Origin: Quillaja saponaria
Lineage: Eukaryota > Streptophyta > Magnoliopsida > Fabales > Quillajaceae
Length of the DNA stretch: 64,000 nucleotides
Assembly: GCA_029379385.1 (NCBI GenBank)
Contig: CM055617.1
Location: 8,246,001 to 8,310,000, forward strand
Direction: 5' to 3'
Shown: positions 25,352-37,649 of the stretch, piece after piece
How the letters are laid out: each line of letters starts with the position of its first letter
Position numbering within the stretch: position 1 is the stretch's first letter
The notes under the pieces: generated by a model
Databases searched by the model: none
What the model was told of the DNA's origin: nothing
Seen by the model: only the letters and a program-made list of their open reading frames with translations
Position numbers and translations under genes: made by a program

Positions 25352-28300
25352 ATGGAGAATCTGTGTTGCTTCAACTCTGTCTACTCTCAGGTAAGGGTAT
25401 CTGCACCTTATTATCTTACTCCTCCTTATATTTCAAATTTCAATCTTTATACATTACGATGACTTACCATTTGAATTTTCATAAAGGGCGTTATGATCTT
25501 AATGGCCATATTGAAATTTGTCTTAACAGCGTGTGACACGCTTAACTTCATGTAGAGTTTGCTAAAAGAAAGAAAGGGAAAACAAAATCTTGCCTCTCCT
25601 TGTCTTTTGTGACTGAAGCGATTGTGCATAATTCTAGGGATTGGTTTCAACACAAATTGGGTTAATGGATACTTGAGGTTTAAAATATAAATTATACAGA
25701 CAGAGAGTAGAAGTGGCTTGAGATGCAGCACCTGTTTTGGAAGTGATGGGTTCTTTTTGAGATGGATAATTTTGGGCTTTCCCTGCTTAGGAAAAATGAT
25801 AATCCTGAAATTCTGAATAGTAACACTAATTGCATCCGAGATGAGAAAGAGAGGAGGAAGGAAATATATACTGGGTTAAAATGGGCTTGGTTTATTCAGG
25901 TAGTAGATTGAGCAGGTTAGCCTTAACCTTTCCATGATATGCTAATTTTGGATGAGTTGGCTCATTATAATCACCACAACAATGATGTGAAACATCAGAG
26001 ATACTTGAAATTCATCGAATTCGTTTGATGTTTTGGTTATTCAACAAGTGGGTTTTGGTAGAATATTGCTGTTGACAATGATGCGTAAGTATTTTGGTTG
26101 CATGTCCTTGGCTCTTAAAAAACACTTTCAATGGTTCTACTTAATGTTGAAAATTGTTTATCAGTATACATGCCTTATTTGATATATCCTGCTCCAACAA
26201 TTTGGTATGAAGGCATCTTGTTGTTGTTGTTTGCTTTGTTACGTTCCTTTTGGTTACTTACAGCAAACATTTGTGGAGTTATTTTTCATTTTTTGTTTGT
26301 AAGCTTTTTGACTAACTAAAGGGACAAGATTTTTTTTTCTTTCCTAACTTTGTTGTATTATAACTTCTCTAATCTTTAGGTTGTTGGAGGACGTTCTTCA
26401 TGTAGCTCTGGCAAGGGAAGGAGCAATCAGGGCCCAGTCAAGTATGGCTTTAGCCTAGTCAAAGGGAAAGCAAATCATCCCATGGAAGATTATCATGTAG
26501 CAAAGTTTATTCAATTCCAAGGGCATGAGCTTGGACTTTTTGCTATATATGATGGGCACTTGGGAGACAATGTGCCAGCATATCTACAAAAGAACCTCTT
26601 TTCTAATATCTTAAAGGATGTAAGAAGTTGCTTCAAACAGAAATGTCCTGCTTCAAATTATCAACTTGCATATGGATTCATCAAAAAGAATGATAAATTG
26701 AATTCCTTTTTGTTTTATGTTCCAATCTTAGTCATTAGCAATTATTATAATTTTGTGTTAAAAAATCATCTATTTTGATATTGACATGATTGGTAATGCA
26801 CAATCCATTTCTACCAGAAAGCTGTTGTCGAAGTGACTGTTACTTTTATGCTAAAGTTCTTCTAGTAATCTAGTCAATTTAGTTTTTTATTTAATTGTGG
26901 CTCACAATACCCTTTACATAAACTAATTTGGAAAATCATACTCTTACATTATGATTGACTTTTGCAGGAGGAGTTTTGGACTGATCCAAGCCGGTCCATT
27001 TCCAAAGCTTATGAACAAACTGACGAGGCAATTCTCTCTCATAGTCCTGACCTAGGGCGAGGTGGATCAACTGCTGTCACTGCAATTCTGATAAATAACC
27101 AGAAGTTATGGGTAGCCAATGTTGGAGATTCACGAGCAGTTCTTTCAAGGGGAGGGGTGGCCACACAAATGAGTACTGATCATGAGCCCAATACTGAGAG
27201 GGGAAGCATTGAGAATAGAGGCGGCTTCGTCTCTAACATGCCAGGTTCTTCCATAAATCCTGAGACCTAGCTACTAGCGTACACTTTCACATGTTTGGTG
27301 CAGGGTATATGTATCATATTCCTGCTATGAGATGCCATTGATGTTTTGTCCTTGAATTATTTGTGCGGTGTATATGTGCTTGTCTTTGGAATTGATGAAG
27401 AGGAGGAGGTTTAGTTACCAAATAATTAAGTTTTTCGAGTCAACGTATCCTTTTTTTTTGGCAATACAACGGAGGCATCTTATTTTGTTACTAATAATAA
27501 TTGAGCCAGCATCTGGCTACAGTGCCTGACATTAGATGGGATTTAACATATCTGCATATTATCAAGTTTTGTGGCCTCCTATTTTGAAGCTGTTCCAGTG
27601 TGAAGTAAAAATATTTACTATATTCTACTTCATAATCATTAAGGCATCTGAATGGTAATTATTCTGTTATGTCAGGTGGTTTTTGGGTTATGCACCTTTT
27701 GAATCTCATCTTTATTTCTTTATTCTCCTTTGGCATTCTTTATTTCACAGTCATGCTGTCTCTTGAAGTTTCCTGAATAAACAGTTTATGAAGTAAGGAA
27801 AGAGATAAAACGTGTAATTTTTTTTCTAATCAGATGTTCTGGAGGAGACCCTTCTTTACAATTCTTGTATTCCCCCCTTACTCCTTCATATTCTTGATCC
27901 TCTATTCTCCCTCTAAAAGTGTTCTCTCTAGTGAAAAACGAAGTTACCTTGTTTTCATTCTTATCTGGTGATCAGCTTGGGCATCTAATACTCTTTCTGG
28001 AGGGAAAAATCTGATGTCTTTGTTCAGCAGTGATTTATATAGTAATTTTGTGTGCATGAATTGAACTTGCTAGAAAAAACATCTCTTGTTCCTATATATT
28101 GAGAAGTCTCAGATGATCTGAATTTATAATTTATCTTTTAAGACAGGATTGTAATATACCAAACTGATGTTTGGGAAAACAATTATCTGATGAGCGATGA
28201 AATTGGTGATATTAAAAAAAAAAAAAAACACTTACAATATGACAGCCTGAGAATGTTCCTGGTGTTATTAATTATGTTAGTTGGAGGAATGTCTTCATAG

Positions 28301-30701
28301 CTGCTTGAGTATGATGTCCGTGACTGATTATGGCCAAGGTCTAGTGGTTATGCGGGGGGGGGGGGGGGGGGGGGGGGGTGTGTGGAGGGAGAACATTGAA
28401 GAAGGCTTTTTTATCAGGTAGTTCGATGGAAATCCCAATGGTGTTTAAACTTTAAAGGAGTTTCTGCCAGGGGTGATGGAGAAGCAATGCATATTGAAAT
28501 TGGTTGTAAGGTGCAAGAAGCTAAATGGAGAAGATTTCTGTTGGATCACATAGGTCTTGAGTTTCACGAATATTTATTTTTCAACTCTTAATTTTATTAA
28601 TCTCCATCTACAGTATCCTAAAAAGAAAAGGAAAGAGTCCTTCCATCTTAAAATGCAATTTTTGAACAAGAGTGCACTTTCAACCATTGAATTATGAAAT
28701 TCCATATCCTGGATCACGAGTCCTGAGTAATACAAATGTCATCGTAGAAACAGTATTGTGTAAAATCTGATTTTTATATGATATTTAACAGTGTGGAGGG
28801 AAATAATTTATACAAAAGCGTTTCCTATTTTCTATGATATCGTTCTGGAAGGAAGTAAAGTATACACTTCATTTACATGCTGGCTAGCAGGTGCTGCCTC
28901 ATATATTAGGCTTTTGTCACAGCGTGTAGATAACTTCAGTGACAATTATTATGGTTGGTCAAGTGGTTAGGTCTGACGCTATCCATCAATCTGAGTCCAG
29001 GAATACTAAATCATGTGAGTTTCCTCAAGGCTTACTGGGCTTACTAGGATAATTCGTCAAACAAAAATCTAAACTGGAACTAGTTATGTGATTTGTCATC
29101 TTGATATTCTCCTTGACTCTTCCATTCTGAAGCTGTCAAATCATACATCCCATGCTGACATGGTAAATCTTTTTAAAGTAGTCATTCTTGCATCTTATTA
29201 ACTCCTCCTCCATAGTTATTGGACCTTCATATGTGGCAAGTGGCCTAAAACACTCAGTTTGATTTTTCGATAACTTGAACTCTGGATACCACTGGTGTTG
29301 TCCCCAGGGGTGTTTGAGAGAAGGGGGGAAGGGGGGGGGGGGGGTGAGACATTCAGTACTTTGAAATTCTTCTCTTTAATCTTCTTTTGCAGTTTATACC
29401 ACATTTACAGCCATAGTGGAATGCCACCCCTTCCTCCTTGCCCCCAGTTAGATCTTTGAGACTTCTGCTGATCCTGGATATTCTAGCTATAAGATTCAAT
29501 CTCACTAACAGTTAACCTCCTGACTGCAGAAAGAAGTAGAACACAATCCTTCCTGACCCTCTGTGCAGCCAGAAAGCTCCAATTTCAATCTTTTCCATCT
29601 TTGAAAGTCCACATCTATCATCTCTTCTTTCTCATAAGTCCACATCTATCATCTCTTCTTTCTCATAAGAAGATTCTTATACTTAAAAGTTTCATGAAAT
29701 AGTAGTTGGCCCATTGACACAAATTACCGAGTCCAATAACAGTCTTAAAGTCACGAGTTTTGCTAGCCACATCCCCACCAAACACAGCAGGTGTTTATAC
29801 TTGATTTGCCAATTTTTCTTATGTCATTCAAATTAAGACCTTGCTCTGGATTGTCTCAGTGTTGTTATACCTTATAAACATGTTTAGTGCTGCTATGTGT
29901 CCATTTGTTTTTATTCCCATATGCGGGTCTGAGGGAATTTGAATCAAATCATGGTAATAAATAGAAAACAAGAGAAAACTTTTCCTTATTACGTGCAAAA
30001 TATCACTGATACGTTTATTTGACTTGTATATAATTAGTCAGTTATCAGAAATCAGCTATTTCTTGGGAAGAAGTCTTTCAAAGTACTGTTTAGGCTGCAT
30101 TTAAAATATGTCAAAGAAGACTCGCTATGTCTTTGAGGTCATGGACCAAATATGAATTTACAGTTTGAGACAATTCATTAGACAGAATGGGGAAATGCTG
30201 TTTCTTCCTTCTGTTTCTGTCCTGTTCTATCTAGTTCCATATTGATTTAAAAATAATATATTTCACAGACTTTTGTTGGGTGTATTATATTTAGTCATAA
30301 TCTTTTCTAATGGATGCTATCTTAGGGGATGTTGCAAGAGTGAATGGCCAGCTTGCAGTTTCTCGAGCTTTTGGAGACAAGAACCTCAAATTACACTTAC
30401 GATCTGATCCTGACATACAATCTGCTGATATTGATCAGAATACTGAGCTTCTGATACTCGCAAGTGACGGTCTATGGAAGGTCATACATCATTCTTTGGC
30501 TCTCTCTGGGTAATTATCTCATAAGTGGTTGTCTTTATTTTGTGTCTTCATTTAATACAGGTCATGGCAAATCAAGAGGCAGTTGATATTGCAATAAAGA
30601 TAAAGGATCCAGTGAGGGCAAGCAAACAACTAGCTGCAGAGGCATTGAACAGAGACAGTAAAGATGACATTTCTTGCATTGTAGTTCGTTTCAAGGGGTG
30701 A
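25352..30701 (+). CDS. Protein phosphatase 2C (PP2C), complete, 283 aa
   Basis: This is a Mg2+/Mn2+-dependent Ser/Thr phosphatase. Five exons, 25352-25390, 26380-26619, 26968-27244, 30326-30480 and 30561-30701 (TGA), join in phase to 283 residues, the usual size of the small single-domain plant PP2Cs. The ATG at 25352 (MENLCCFNSVYSQ) is chosen because its exon ends in CAG|GTAAGG and joins in frame to VVGGRSS. The PP2C motifs appear in order: PMED (48-50), YDGH (71-73), GRGGSTAVTAIL, VANVGDSRAVL, DHEPNTERGSIENRGGFV, QLAVSRAFGDKNLK, LASDGLW and SKDDISCIVVRF. All metal-binding acidic residues are present. No ABA-receptor clade A hallmark or transmembrane segment is seen. It resembles the small cytosolic/nuclear clade F group (PP2C10/PP2C39-like). 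The substrate is unknown. Confidence 0.93.
28354..28378. repeat. Poly-G homopolymer, 25 G
   Basis: An uninterrupted run of 25 G lies in the PP2C intron, followed by TGTGTGG. Such runs are rare in AT-rich plant DNA, are prone to slippage and sequencing error, and could form G-quadruplex DNA. Confidence 0.95.
29608..29669. repeat. 31-bp tandem duplication
   Basis: GTCCACATCTATCATCTC...CATAA occurs twice back to back without change. It is a recent local duplication inside the PP2C intron. Confidence 0.9.
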
Positions 30702-31126
30702 AGAATAGAAGAAAATACTCCCCAAGTGCCAGGATTTGTATTTCAAGAGCTGTTCATACCTTGAGATTAGCTTGGAAATCTCAAGAAACTCATTATTAGT
30801 TGGAATTTTCTGCAAATAGGTTTCTTCCCCTTTCCCATTTCTATGTAAAATTGAAGTTCATGTACTTAGGTTGTGCAATTTAATATTATTGCTTGATTTC
30901 TTTGTGATATGTAGATTATTATCATCAGTTTTCTTTGTAATAACTTGATCTATGACCGGAGCAGTGTGGAGATGCCAATAGGTCTATATAAAATTTATAT
31001 ATGGGATGTATGCATTTGTTACAAGTGGACAAATAATGTATGACGTATGAGCTTCCTCTTCCATGAATACCTTTTAGGGTTCAGAGGAGTAAGCAATTGC
31101 TTCTTTATGCTTACAGCTTTAGCCTT

Positions 31127-31252
31127 TGTTTTGGTTTGAAGGAGGGAAGGGGAGATTGTTTTGGTTTGAAGGAGGGAAGGGGAGAGAATCAGGGATTGGT
31201 GGGATGGAATGGGTGGGATGGAATGGGTGGGATGGAATGGGTGGAATGGAAT
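31127..31252. repeat. Two short tandem repeats (about 29-bp x2 and 14-bp x4)
   Basis: A 29-bp G/T/A unit beginning TGTTTTGGTTTGAAGG is repeated twice. It is followed by four copies of GGGTGGGATGGAAT, the last with one change. It is a G-rich minisatellite just upstream of the MITE candidate. Confidence 0.85.
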
Positions 31253-31263
31253 GTTAAGGATTA

Positions 31264-31615
31264 AGGGCTATTTGGAAGTTTGAAGGGAGGGAAGAGGAGA
31301 GAATGAAAGGAAAGAAAAGGAGGGAGGAGGCTGAGGAAATATTAAGTTTTTAAATGTTGTAATTAAGTAAGAATAGGTATTTAATAGAAAGAATAGAGAT
31401 ATAATAGTCATAAAATATAAAAATTATATTTTTTGTTTTTCTTTCAAATATTTTCAATTTTAAGAAATTTTAAAATAAAAGATTTGGAGGGATTTGAGTG
31501 TACATGTATCGTTTTATATCCTCTATTTCATTTTAAAAAAAACTTCCAAACGAAAAAAAATAAAATAAAAAAATCTCTCCTCTCCTTTCCCTCACTCCAC
31601 CAATCCAAATAGACT
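31264..31615. mobile_element. MITE candidate with purine-rich terminal inverted repeats
   Basis: The left end GGGCTATTTGGAAG...GGGAGGGAAGAGGAGAG is mirrored by the right end, whose reverse complement reads AGTCTATTTGGATTGG...GAGGGAAAGGAGAGGAGAG. The core is AT-rich and non-coding, about 350 bp in all. The ends resemble PIF/Harbinger-like MITEs (CTRTTTGG), but no clean target duplication is visible. Confidence 0.5.
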
Positions 31616-32594
31616 ATAGAGTTTATAGAACTTAAAAATGGGACTCTAATTTTGGCCCCTAGTTATGGTGGCTATTTATTTATTAAAAAGTGAAGGCGCC
31701 AAAACACGTTGCCTGTTTATTATTAATTTTTTTGTTTTATAAATGTACTCCAAAATTATTACTTTTTATAAATCAATATATAGTTACAATTTTTTTGAAA
31801 AAATTAAATGCAACAATTGAATTTTTTTGTTCTAATTTATACATCGAGTCGGTACCGATTAAAATACCCTTATGTCATTTTTTATATTTATAAATTACAT
31901 ATTTTTTTTTTATTTCTCTTCACAATTTGAATAATTTTATTACATTAGACATGTATGTCCTTTTTTATAATTTATAAAAAAAAATTAAAATCATAATTGT
32001 AAATTACGATTTATAAAGTCATCCAAACAGAACTAAAAAAATAATTTAGCTTTTGCAATCAAAAGTTAAACCAATCTCTTCCTCAAATTAGATAATTGAT
32101 TGATCTCTTCTTCTTGTTCGCGACTAGAAAATAGCATGAATTACTATTTTACTTTACATTTAAAAATAATATATTTATTAATTAAATTAACAACTAGTTA
32201 CAAATAATTATAAAATGATATTAAAATTATTTTATAGCTTCCAAATTTTTTTACACTTTTTACTTCTTTTTATTATCATTTTTTGGTTGAATCAATTAAC
32301 ACTAAGTATTCTATATATTCTTTAAAAAGTAGAAGAAATTAAAAAAAACTGTTCAATCCGAATATTAAGGATTATAATGTAGTGTCCTTAAGTTCCGAGC
32401 CCAAAGCTCTCGTTATAAGCCATTTTCAACGAAAATCAGGGAGAAAGTTCAAACCCTCTCTATTTAGATCAAAAAGAAAAAAACTTTTGCTTCTCAACAT
32501 TTCTGGGTAACTGTTAAAATTTTTTAATCAGCTGCAGAATCCATTTCCTGAGGTTTATTTGAATTTTTTTTTTTTTTTTTGGGTTTTGCCATAT

Positions 32595-35126
32595 ATGTTT
32601 CCTCTCAAGCTTTCAAAATGCTTCAGCGTCACAGCTTCCAGAGACTGGATCTACCGTTATTCCTTCACCAATGCCGGCCTCCGCTCAGTTTCTACTGATC
32701 TGGGTGATGGCACAATCATGCACTCTTGGGTCCCTAAAACCCACAAACAGTGCAAACCAACCCTTCTTCTTGTCCATGGTTTTGGTGCAAATGCAATGTG
32801 GCAATACGGCGAACACCTCCGTCAATTCATTACACGCTTCAATGTTTATGTCCCTGACCTCTTATTCTTTGGCCAATCTTATACATCCAGGCCAGAGAGA
32901 ACAGAATCTTTCCAGGCTTTGTGTGTAATGAAGATGATGGAGGCACATGGGGTTCAGAGGATGAATTTGGTGGGGATTAGCTATGGTGGTTTTGTTGGGT
33001 ACAGTTTGGCTGCACAGTTTCCTGAGGCGGTAGATAGATTGGTGCTCTGTTGTGCTGGGGTTTGCTTGGAGGAAAAAGATATGAAAAATGGGTTGTTTAA
33101 GGTTTCGAATTTAGATGAGGCTGCCAGCATTTTGTTGCCACAAACACCAGAGAAGCTCAGGGAATTGATGAAGTTTTCGTTTGTAAAGCCTGCTAGAGGC
33201 GTGCCATCTTACTTCCTTACAGATTTCATTGATGTAAGTAAGACCCTGACTTTTGTTTGTGATTTCTGCATGTTTGATTAAATGTAAATCTGAATAGGCC
33301 GGATGTCAGAAAAAAAAATAAAAAATCGCGGTTTTTAATTCTATAGAGGATTTGAATGTTGGGTTGGGTTGGGTTATTTGAAGTTTCACCATATAGTAAC
33401 TATAGGCTTACAGCAATACCTTAATTGTTGAGTTGACAAAATGCTGGAATAAATTGGAGAGAATCACTGTAAGAATAGGTATCACAGCAATTAAGTCTCA
33501 CTGATCTGGGTGCAATGCCCTTAGTTTCATATGGCTGTGCTATCCTAAATATGAGGTTCACGTCATTCTTGTGAGAGGAGAAGATAACGTCTCAGACTGG
33601 TGAGAGCATTTTGTCTTCTCTTCTCCATCTTAATTGGAAGTCTTACGTGCCAGTACAGTTTGTTCATAGTTAACTTATCGTTAAACTCTGAAGAAATTAA
33701 GTACTTGTAGTTGAAGCTTTAAATCCACCGTTAATGATTTCTAGGGGAAATTCACTTCAGAAAACGGTCCAAATCTAATGAAGCTACACCTTCTTGCAAA
33801 ACAAAATAAATATTTGCTAACTCTTTTGGCTACGAATAATATGCTAAATTTGATGCTGAAAAGGTTGCAGTTCAACCCCTGACTAATCGGTCATAGAGAT
33901 TGATGCCTAGGTGATATCACATGAAAGGGTTTTGATCTCTTGCACATTTGAAATCAAGTGTCTGCCAGCTTCATAAGCTGCTGGAAGTCTGTATGTATTA
34001 ACAATCTCTACGTATCTCTACGTATCTCTTCTCTCTCTCCCTCTCCCCTCTCCACCCCTCCTATAAGAAGTATTAACAATAGTCTCTGTTAATTTGAACA
34101 GGTGATGTGCACAGACTATGTCGAAGAGAAGAGAGAACTTATTGAGTCAATTCTCAAAGATCGAAAACTTTCCAATCTTCCTAGGATAACGCAGGTATTG
34201 ATTGCAATCTAAATCAAGCTGTCCTTTTCAATGTGAATGTTCGATATCATTAGTTGTTGAAAACATGGTTGGTAGCTTGCCCTGATATGGGTTTGAAACT
34301 AAAGTAAGCTCAAATCAGGAGTTTTAGCAGTGCCCGAACAAAATCATTGATGCTTTGTTTATCTAGTACTTAGTACGTAATTCTCTTTGTTAACAGGTTG
34401 GTTTATTTTCTTCTTTACTAAATTTTTATTGTCAAATGTGTACATAATTCATCCATCAAATATGTGACACAGCTAGTACTCCCCCATAGGGCCCATACTA
34501 GAACAATGAAACAGCTAAGAGCTATCTTAAACATTCTATAAAGTGAATTCCACCCATTATAAGAACAAAGCATTCTATTGAATCTTTTAGATAGTTTACT
34601 AAATGATCCTGAACATTTTTCAGATAATTGTCATTAAACCATCTGCTGGAATGTTCTTCACCCTCTAAAAAGATCATTAAAATACACACCAATAAGTTCT
34701 ATATCAATGTATCATACTTATGAATTTTGTTTTCTGTTATTCATTTAACAAATACAACAATATTGGTTTTTTTTTGAAGCAGCCCACATTAGTAATATGG
34801 GGAGAGCAAGATCAGATATTCCCTTTGGAACTAGGCCACAGATTAAAAAGGTAAAGATCTTAGTTTGATTGAATTTTCAACTTTTTCAATTGAATTTTGA
34901 TTTGTTTAAAGACATTGTCTTATATAACAATGTTAAATTTCTTCCTTTGGAAAGACATGTAGGGGAAGAAACTTCTCAGCTTGTAGTCATAAAAAATGCA
35001 GGGCATGCAGTGAACATAGAAAAGCCGAAAGAGTTTGCCAAGCACTTAAAGGCATTCCTTATTGATTCTCATTCTTCTTCTTCCTTGCATAGTCAGGAGC
35101 AGATTCAAAATAACAAAGTAGACTGA
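32595..35126 (+). CDS. Alpha/beta hydrolase, plant monoglyceride-lipase/epoxide-hydrolase-like fold, 323 aa
   Basis: Four exons, 32595-33233, 34102-34194, 34783-34850 and 34955-35126 (TGA), join in phase to 323 residues. The ATG at 32595 (MFPLKLSK) is the first in frame. The oxyanion-hole motif LLLVHGFGAN starts at 57. The nucleophile elbow is LVGISYGG with Ser129. The acid is Asp254 in IWGEQDQIFP and the base is His284 in KNAGHAVNIEKP, so the catalytic triad is complete. The strand-4 segment DLLFFGQSYT is typical of a plant subgroup annotated only as alpha/beta hydrolases. A cap-like insert lies between about 160 and 235. No signal peptide is evident, so a soluble cytosolic enzyme is likely. 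The substrate is unknown. Confidence 0.92.
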
Positions 35127-36708
35127 TCATCACTTGATTTCAGAAGCTATAATAGTTTATATTCCCGTAGGTGCGGGAAATCTGTATATCATGAAGAACT
35201 CACCTGCCTACTATAACTTAAGTTTCTCATATAATCATCTAAGGTCCTTGAGCTTGGTCCAAGCTTTCAGCCACTACTCTCTGGAATCCTTGATGCTCAT
35301 GGCCCACCAACTGTGGAAAAAATGACTTACTCACCATTGCACATGGGTTTCTTGGATTTTTCCTGCTCCTGATAAGACTTCCCAACATTGTGAGAAGTTA
35401 TAGAAGTGTGTAAACCTAACAAGGCTAGTATAGTGTAAAAAGATCTTATCATATATATTGTGAGATGAGATGCAATAAAATTTTGGATGTATCCTTGTGA
35501 GATTACTACCATTTGATTACCATTTAGTCATATTCTAACACATTTATCATTTACTCAGTGTTGCCATTTAGTTACCAGATTTCTCTCTGTTTTTAAAGGA
35601 CATGTGTTGCTTACAAGTATATATTTATGGCCAATAAAATCATGCCATGTGTATATATGACATCAATATTATCAAGAATGTTTAAAGTAAATTAGTTACA
35701 TGACTTGATCAATAAGACATTACCATGTGTCACACAACTCTCTTCAAAATCTTTATAAATAGAGAGGTGGGGGATTAGAGAGAGGAACAAAAGGAAGAAG
35801 AAAAGAAAGCTCCAAAGCTAAGGAGAACCTTGCAATTCAAAGCTTCCTCAACAATTGAAGATGCTCTATGCCCTTGAAGAATACACAACTTTAAGTCAAC
35901 CAAATCCACGATTCTAAGATCATGTTTTAGATATTCATTATTTTATTGTAAAGTAAAAACAAAACAGAAGTTATACTCTATTTATTGATACATATTAATA
36001 CAAATATTATTTTGTATATATTTCTTGTCATTTATTTTACAAGTTCGAAATTCATGTTTATATAGGGAGTTTCTTTTTTTTTTTTTTTGCTTAAATTATA
36101 TCTTAGGTCCGTGTAATTTGACTCGAACATTATTTGATTGCAACCATTTACTTTGCTTAGAATTAAGTTCTCATAGTTATAAAATTGTATCAATTGAGTT
36201 CTTGTCGTATTGACGAAAGTGACATTGATTAATAAATAAAAACTTGACATGTGGCTAGTACAAAAAATTATATAAAAGTGTAAATGAACAAAACTAATTT
36301 TTTTTATAAATAAAAAAGTTGCATTTAAAATTATTAAAATTAAAAAAATTATCTCAACCCCTTCTCTCTATTCTATCATTCATCAAAATCCAAACTCACA
36401 ATCCTTGAAACTCGTCCTCCATTTCTTCCCTTTCCGACTACTCCACTTGCCACACTTTGTCACCGACCTTTCATCCTCTTCAAGTGGGTCATCATTCATC
36501 TTTCTCTCATGGATCTTGCACTTCATTAAAGGTGTTTTAAGCATACTCCTTTTACTTATCAAAACTTTATTTTTCTTCAACTGGGTTACTAGGATTCTGG
36601 ATTTTTGGCGAGCATGTTTCAGAGAAAAATTTCAGTTCACCAATTCAAAAAATCAAATCCGAAACATTGAGAAAAATCGATTTAGGGAATGGGTTAGGCA
36701 ATTCTAAT
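35127..36708. other. 3' UTR and repeat-like intergenic DNA
   Basis: The section 35490-36030 has a TATA-like CTTTATAAATAGAGAGG followed by an AG-rich leader and could be an old solo LTR or TRIM, but I cannot fix its ends or a target duplication. Small frames on either strand show no recognisable product. Confidence 0.4.
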
Positions 36709-36717
36709 TAATTGATT

Positions 36718-37649
36718 GAGTAAATTACACTCCACTCCGTTAAAGTTTATGACATGACACTAAGATCCTAAAATTTGGGAATATAACACTCCCATCCCTT
36801 TGATGAATGAAATATTAATAGTGTTAAAAAATAAGTTTCAGGAAAAATACTAAAAAATCTTAATTTTTTCAAAGTACCAAAATGTCCTATTTTAAATTTT
36901 ATAATTTTCAAATAAGTCCCAAATACTTTACAATGTCCTATATTTTTACTTTTTTTTTTTCTTATAGAAATATATTATATGTTAAATTATTTTTTAATTT
37001 TAATTTATTCTTTCTAATTAAAAAATAGTTTACACATTTATAACTAAACTAGTATTTCTTAATTAGTGATATCTCAAACAGAAAAATAAAACTAATAATA
37101 CCACTAAAACATCATAAGTTTGGACTTTATAAGACTATAAATCACAACTTTAAATTTTCTTTCAAAATAATTTTAAATATTAAAATAAAATAATTTCTTT
37201 CCACTTTCACCTTTGCATTTTTTTAAAAATGTTTTAGGTTCAAAATAGTAATTAAATAGTCATTCAAAAAATAAAATAAAAATCATACAATAAAAATACA
37301 AAACTAATAGTTCTTTTATATATAATTATAAATAAAAGAATAAAATTTTCTAAAAGTTAATAAGATATTTATATAAATGTGTAAAATATTTTCTTGATAT
37401 TTTATTAAAAAATAATATAATAAAATTATATAAATTGAGTTAAAATATTTTGCTATTAAGATTATGAAACTAAAAGTAAGTGAATATATAATATATATAT
37501 ATATAAGTATTTATGACATATTTGGAAAGAAAAAATAAAGTAGGATATTAAGGGCTGTTTAGTATTTTTTTCTAACCTTATTCTTTTAACACTGTTAGTT
37601 TTTGTTAGTTTTTCATCAATCCATTACTGAACGGGAGTGTGATTTACTC
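36718..37649. mobile_element. MULE-type MITE, 932 bp, 9-bp TSD
   Basis: The left terminus GAGTAAATTACACTCC and the reverse complement of the right terminus, GAGTAAATCACACTCC, match at 15 of 16. The element is flanked by the exact 9-bp duplication TAATTGATT at 36709-36717 and 37650-37658. A 9-bp duplication is characteristic of Mutator-like elements. The interior is AT-rich and non-coding. Its right part is also present upstream of copies B (about 46960-47153) and C (51487-51550) of the triplicated gene, so it was there before the duplications. Confidence 0.85.

Larger units (their letters stand above)
27245..30325 (+). other. 3.1-kb intron 3 of the PP2C gene
   Basis: It holds a 25-G homopolymer at 28354-28378, a second G run at 29331-29344, and a 31-bp tandem duplication near 29608-29669. 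No coding sequence or transposon with clear ends was seen. Confidence 0.75.
30702..32594. other. Intergenic region between PP2C and hydrolase genes
   Basis: It holds the PP2C 3' UTR, minisatellite repeats (31127-31252), a MITE candidate (31264-31615) and AT-rich sequence leading to the hydrolase promoter. No gene is seen. Confidence 0.6.

Noticed and set aside
31197..31252. CRISPR-like array
   Set aside because: The repeats are directly adjacent 14-mers with no spacers in a plant genome, so this is a minisatellite.
32559..32594. Extended hydrolase N-terminus from a non-ATG codon
   Set aside because: It begins at TTG and spells a poly-Phe run from a T homopolymer; the ATG at 32595 is the natural start.
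35490..36030. Possible solo LTR or TRIM with TATA-like CTTTATAAATAG
   Set aside because: I could not define TG/CA ends or a matching target duplication.
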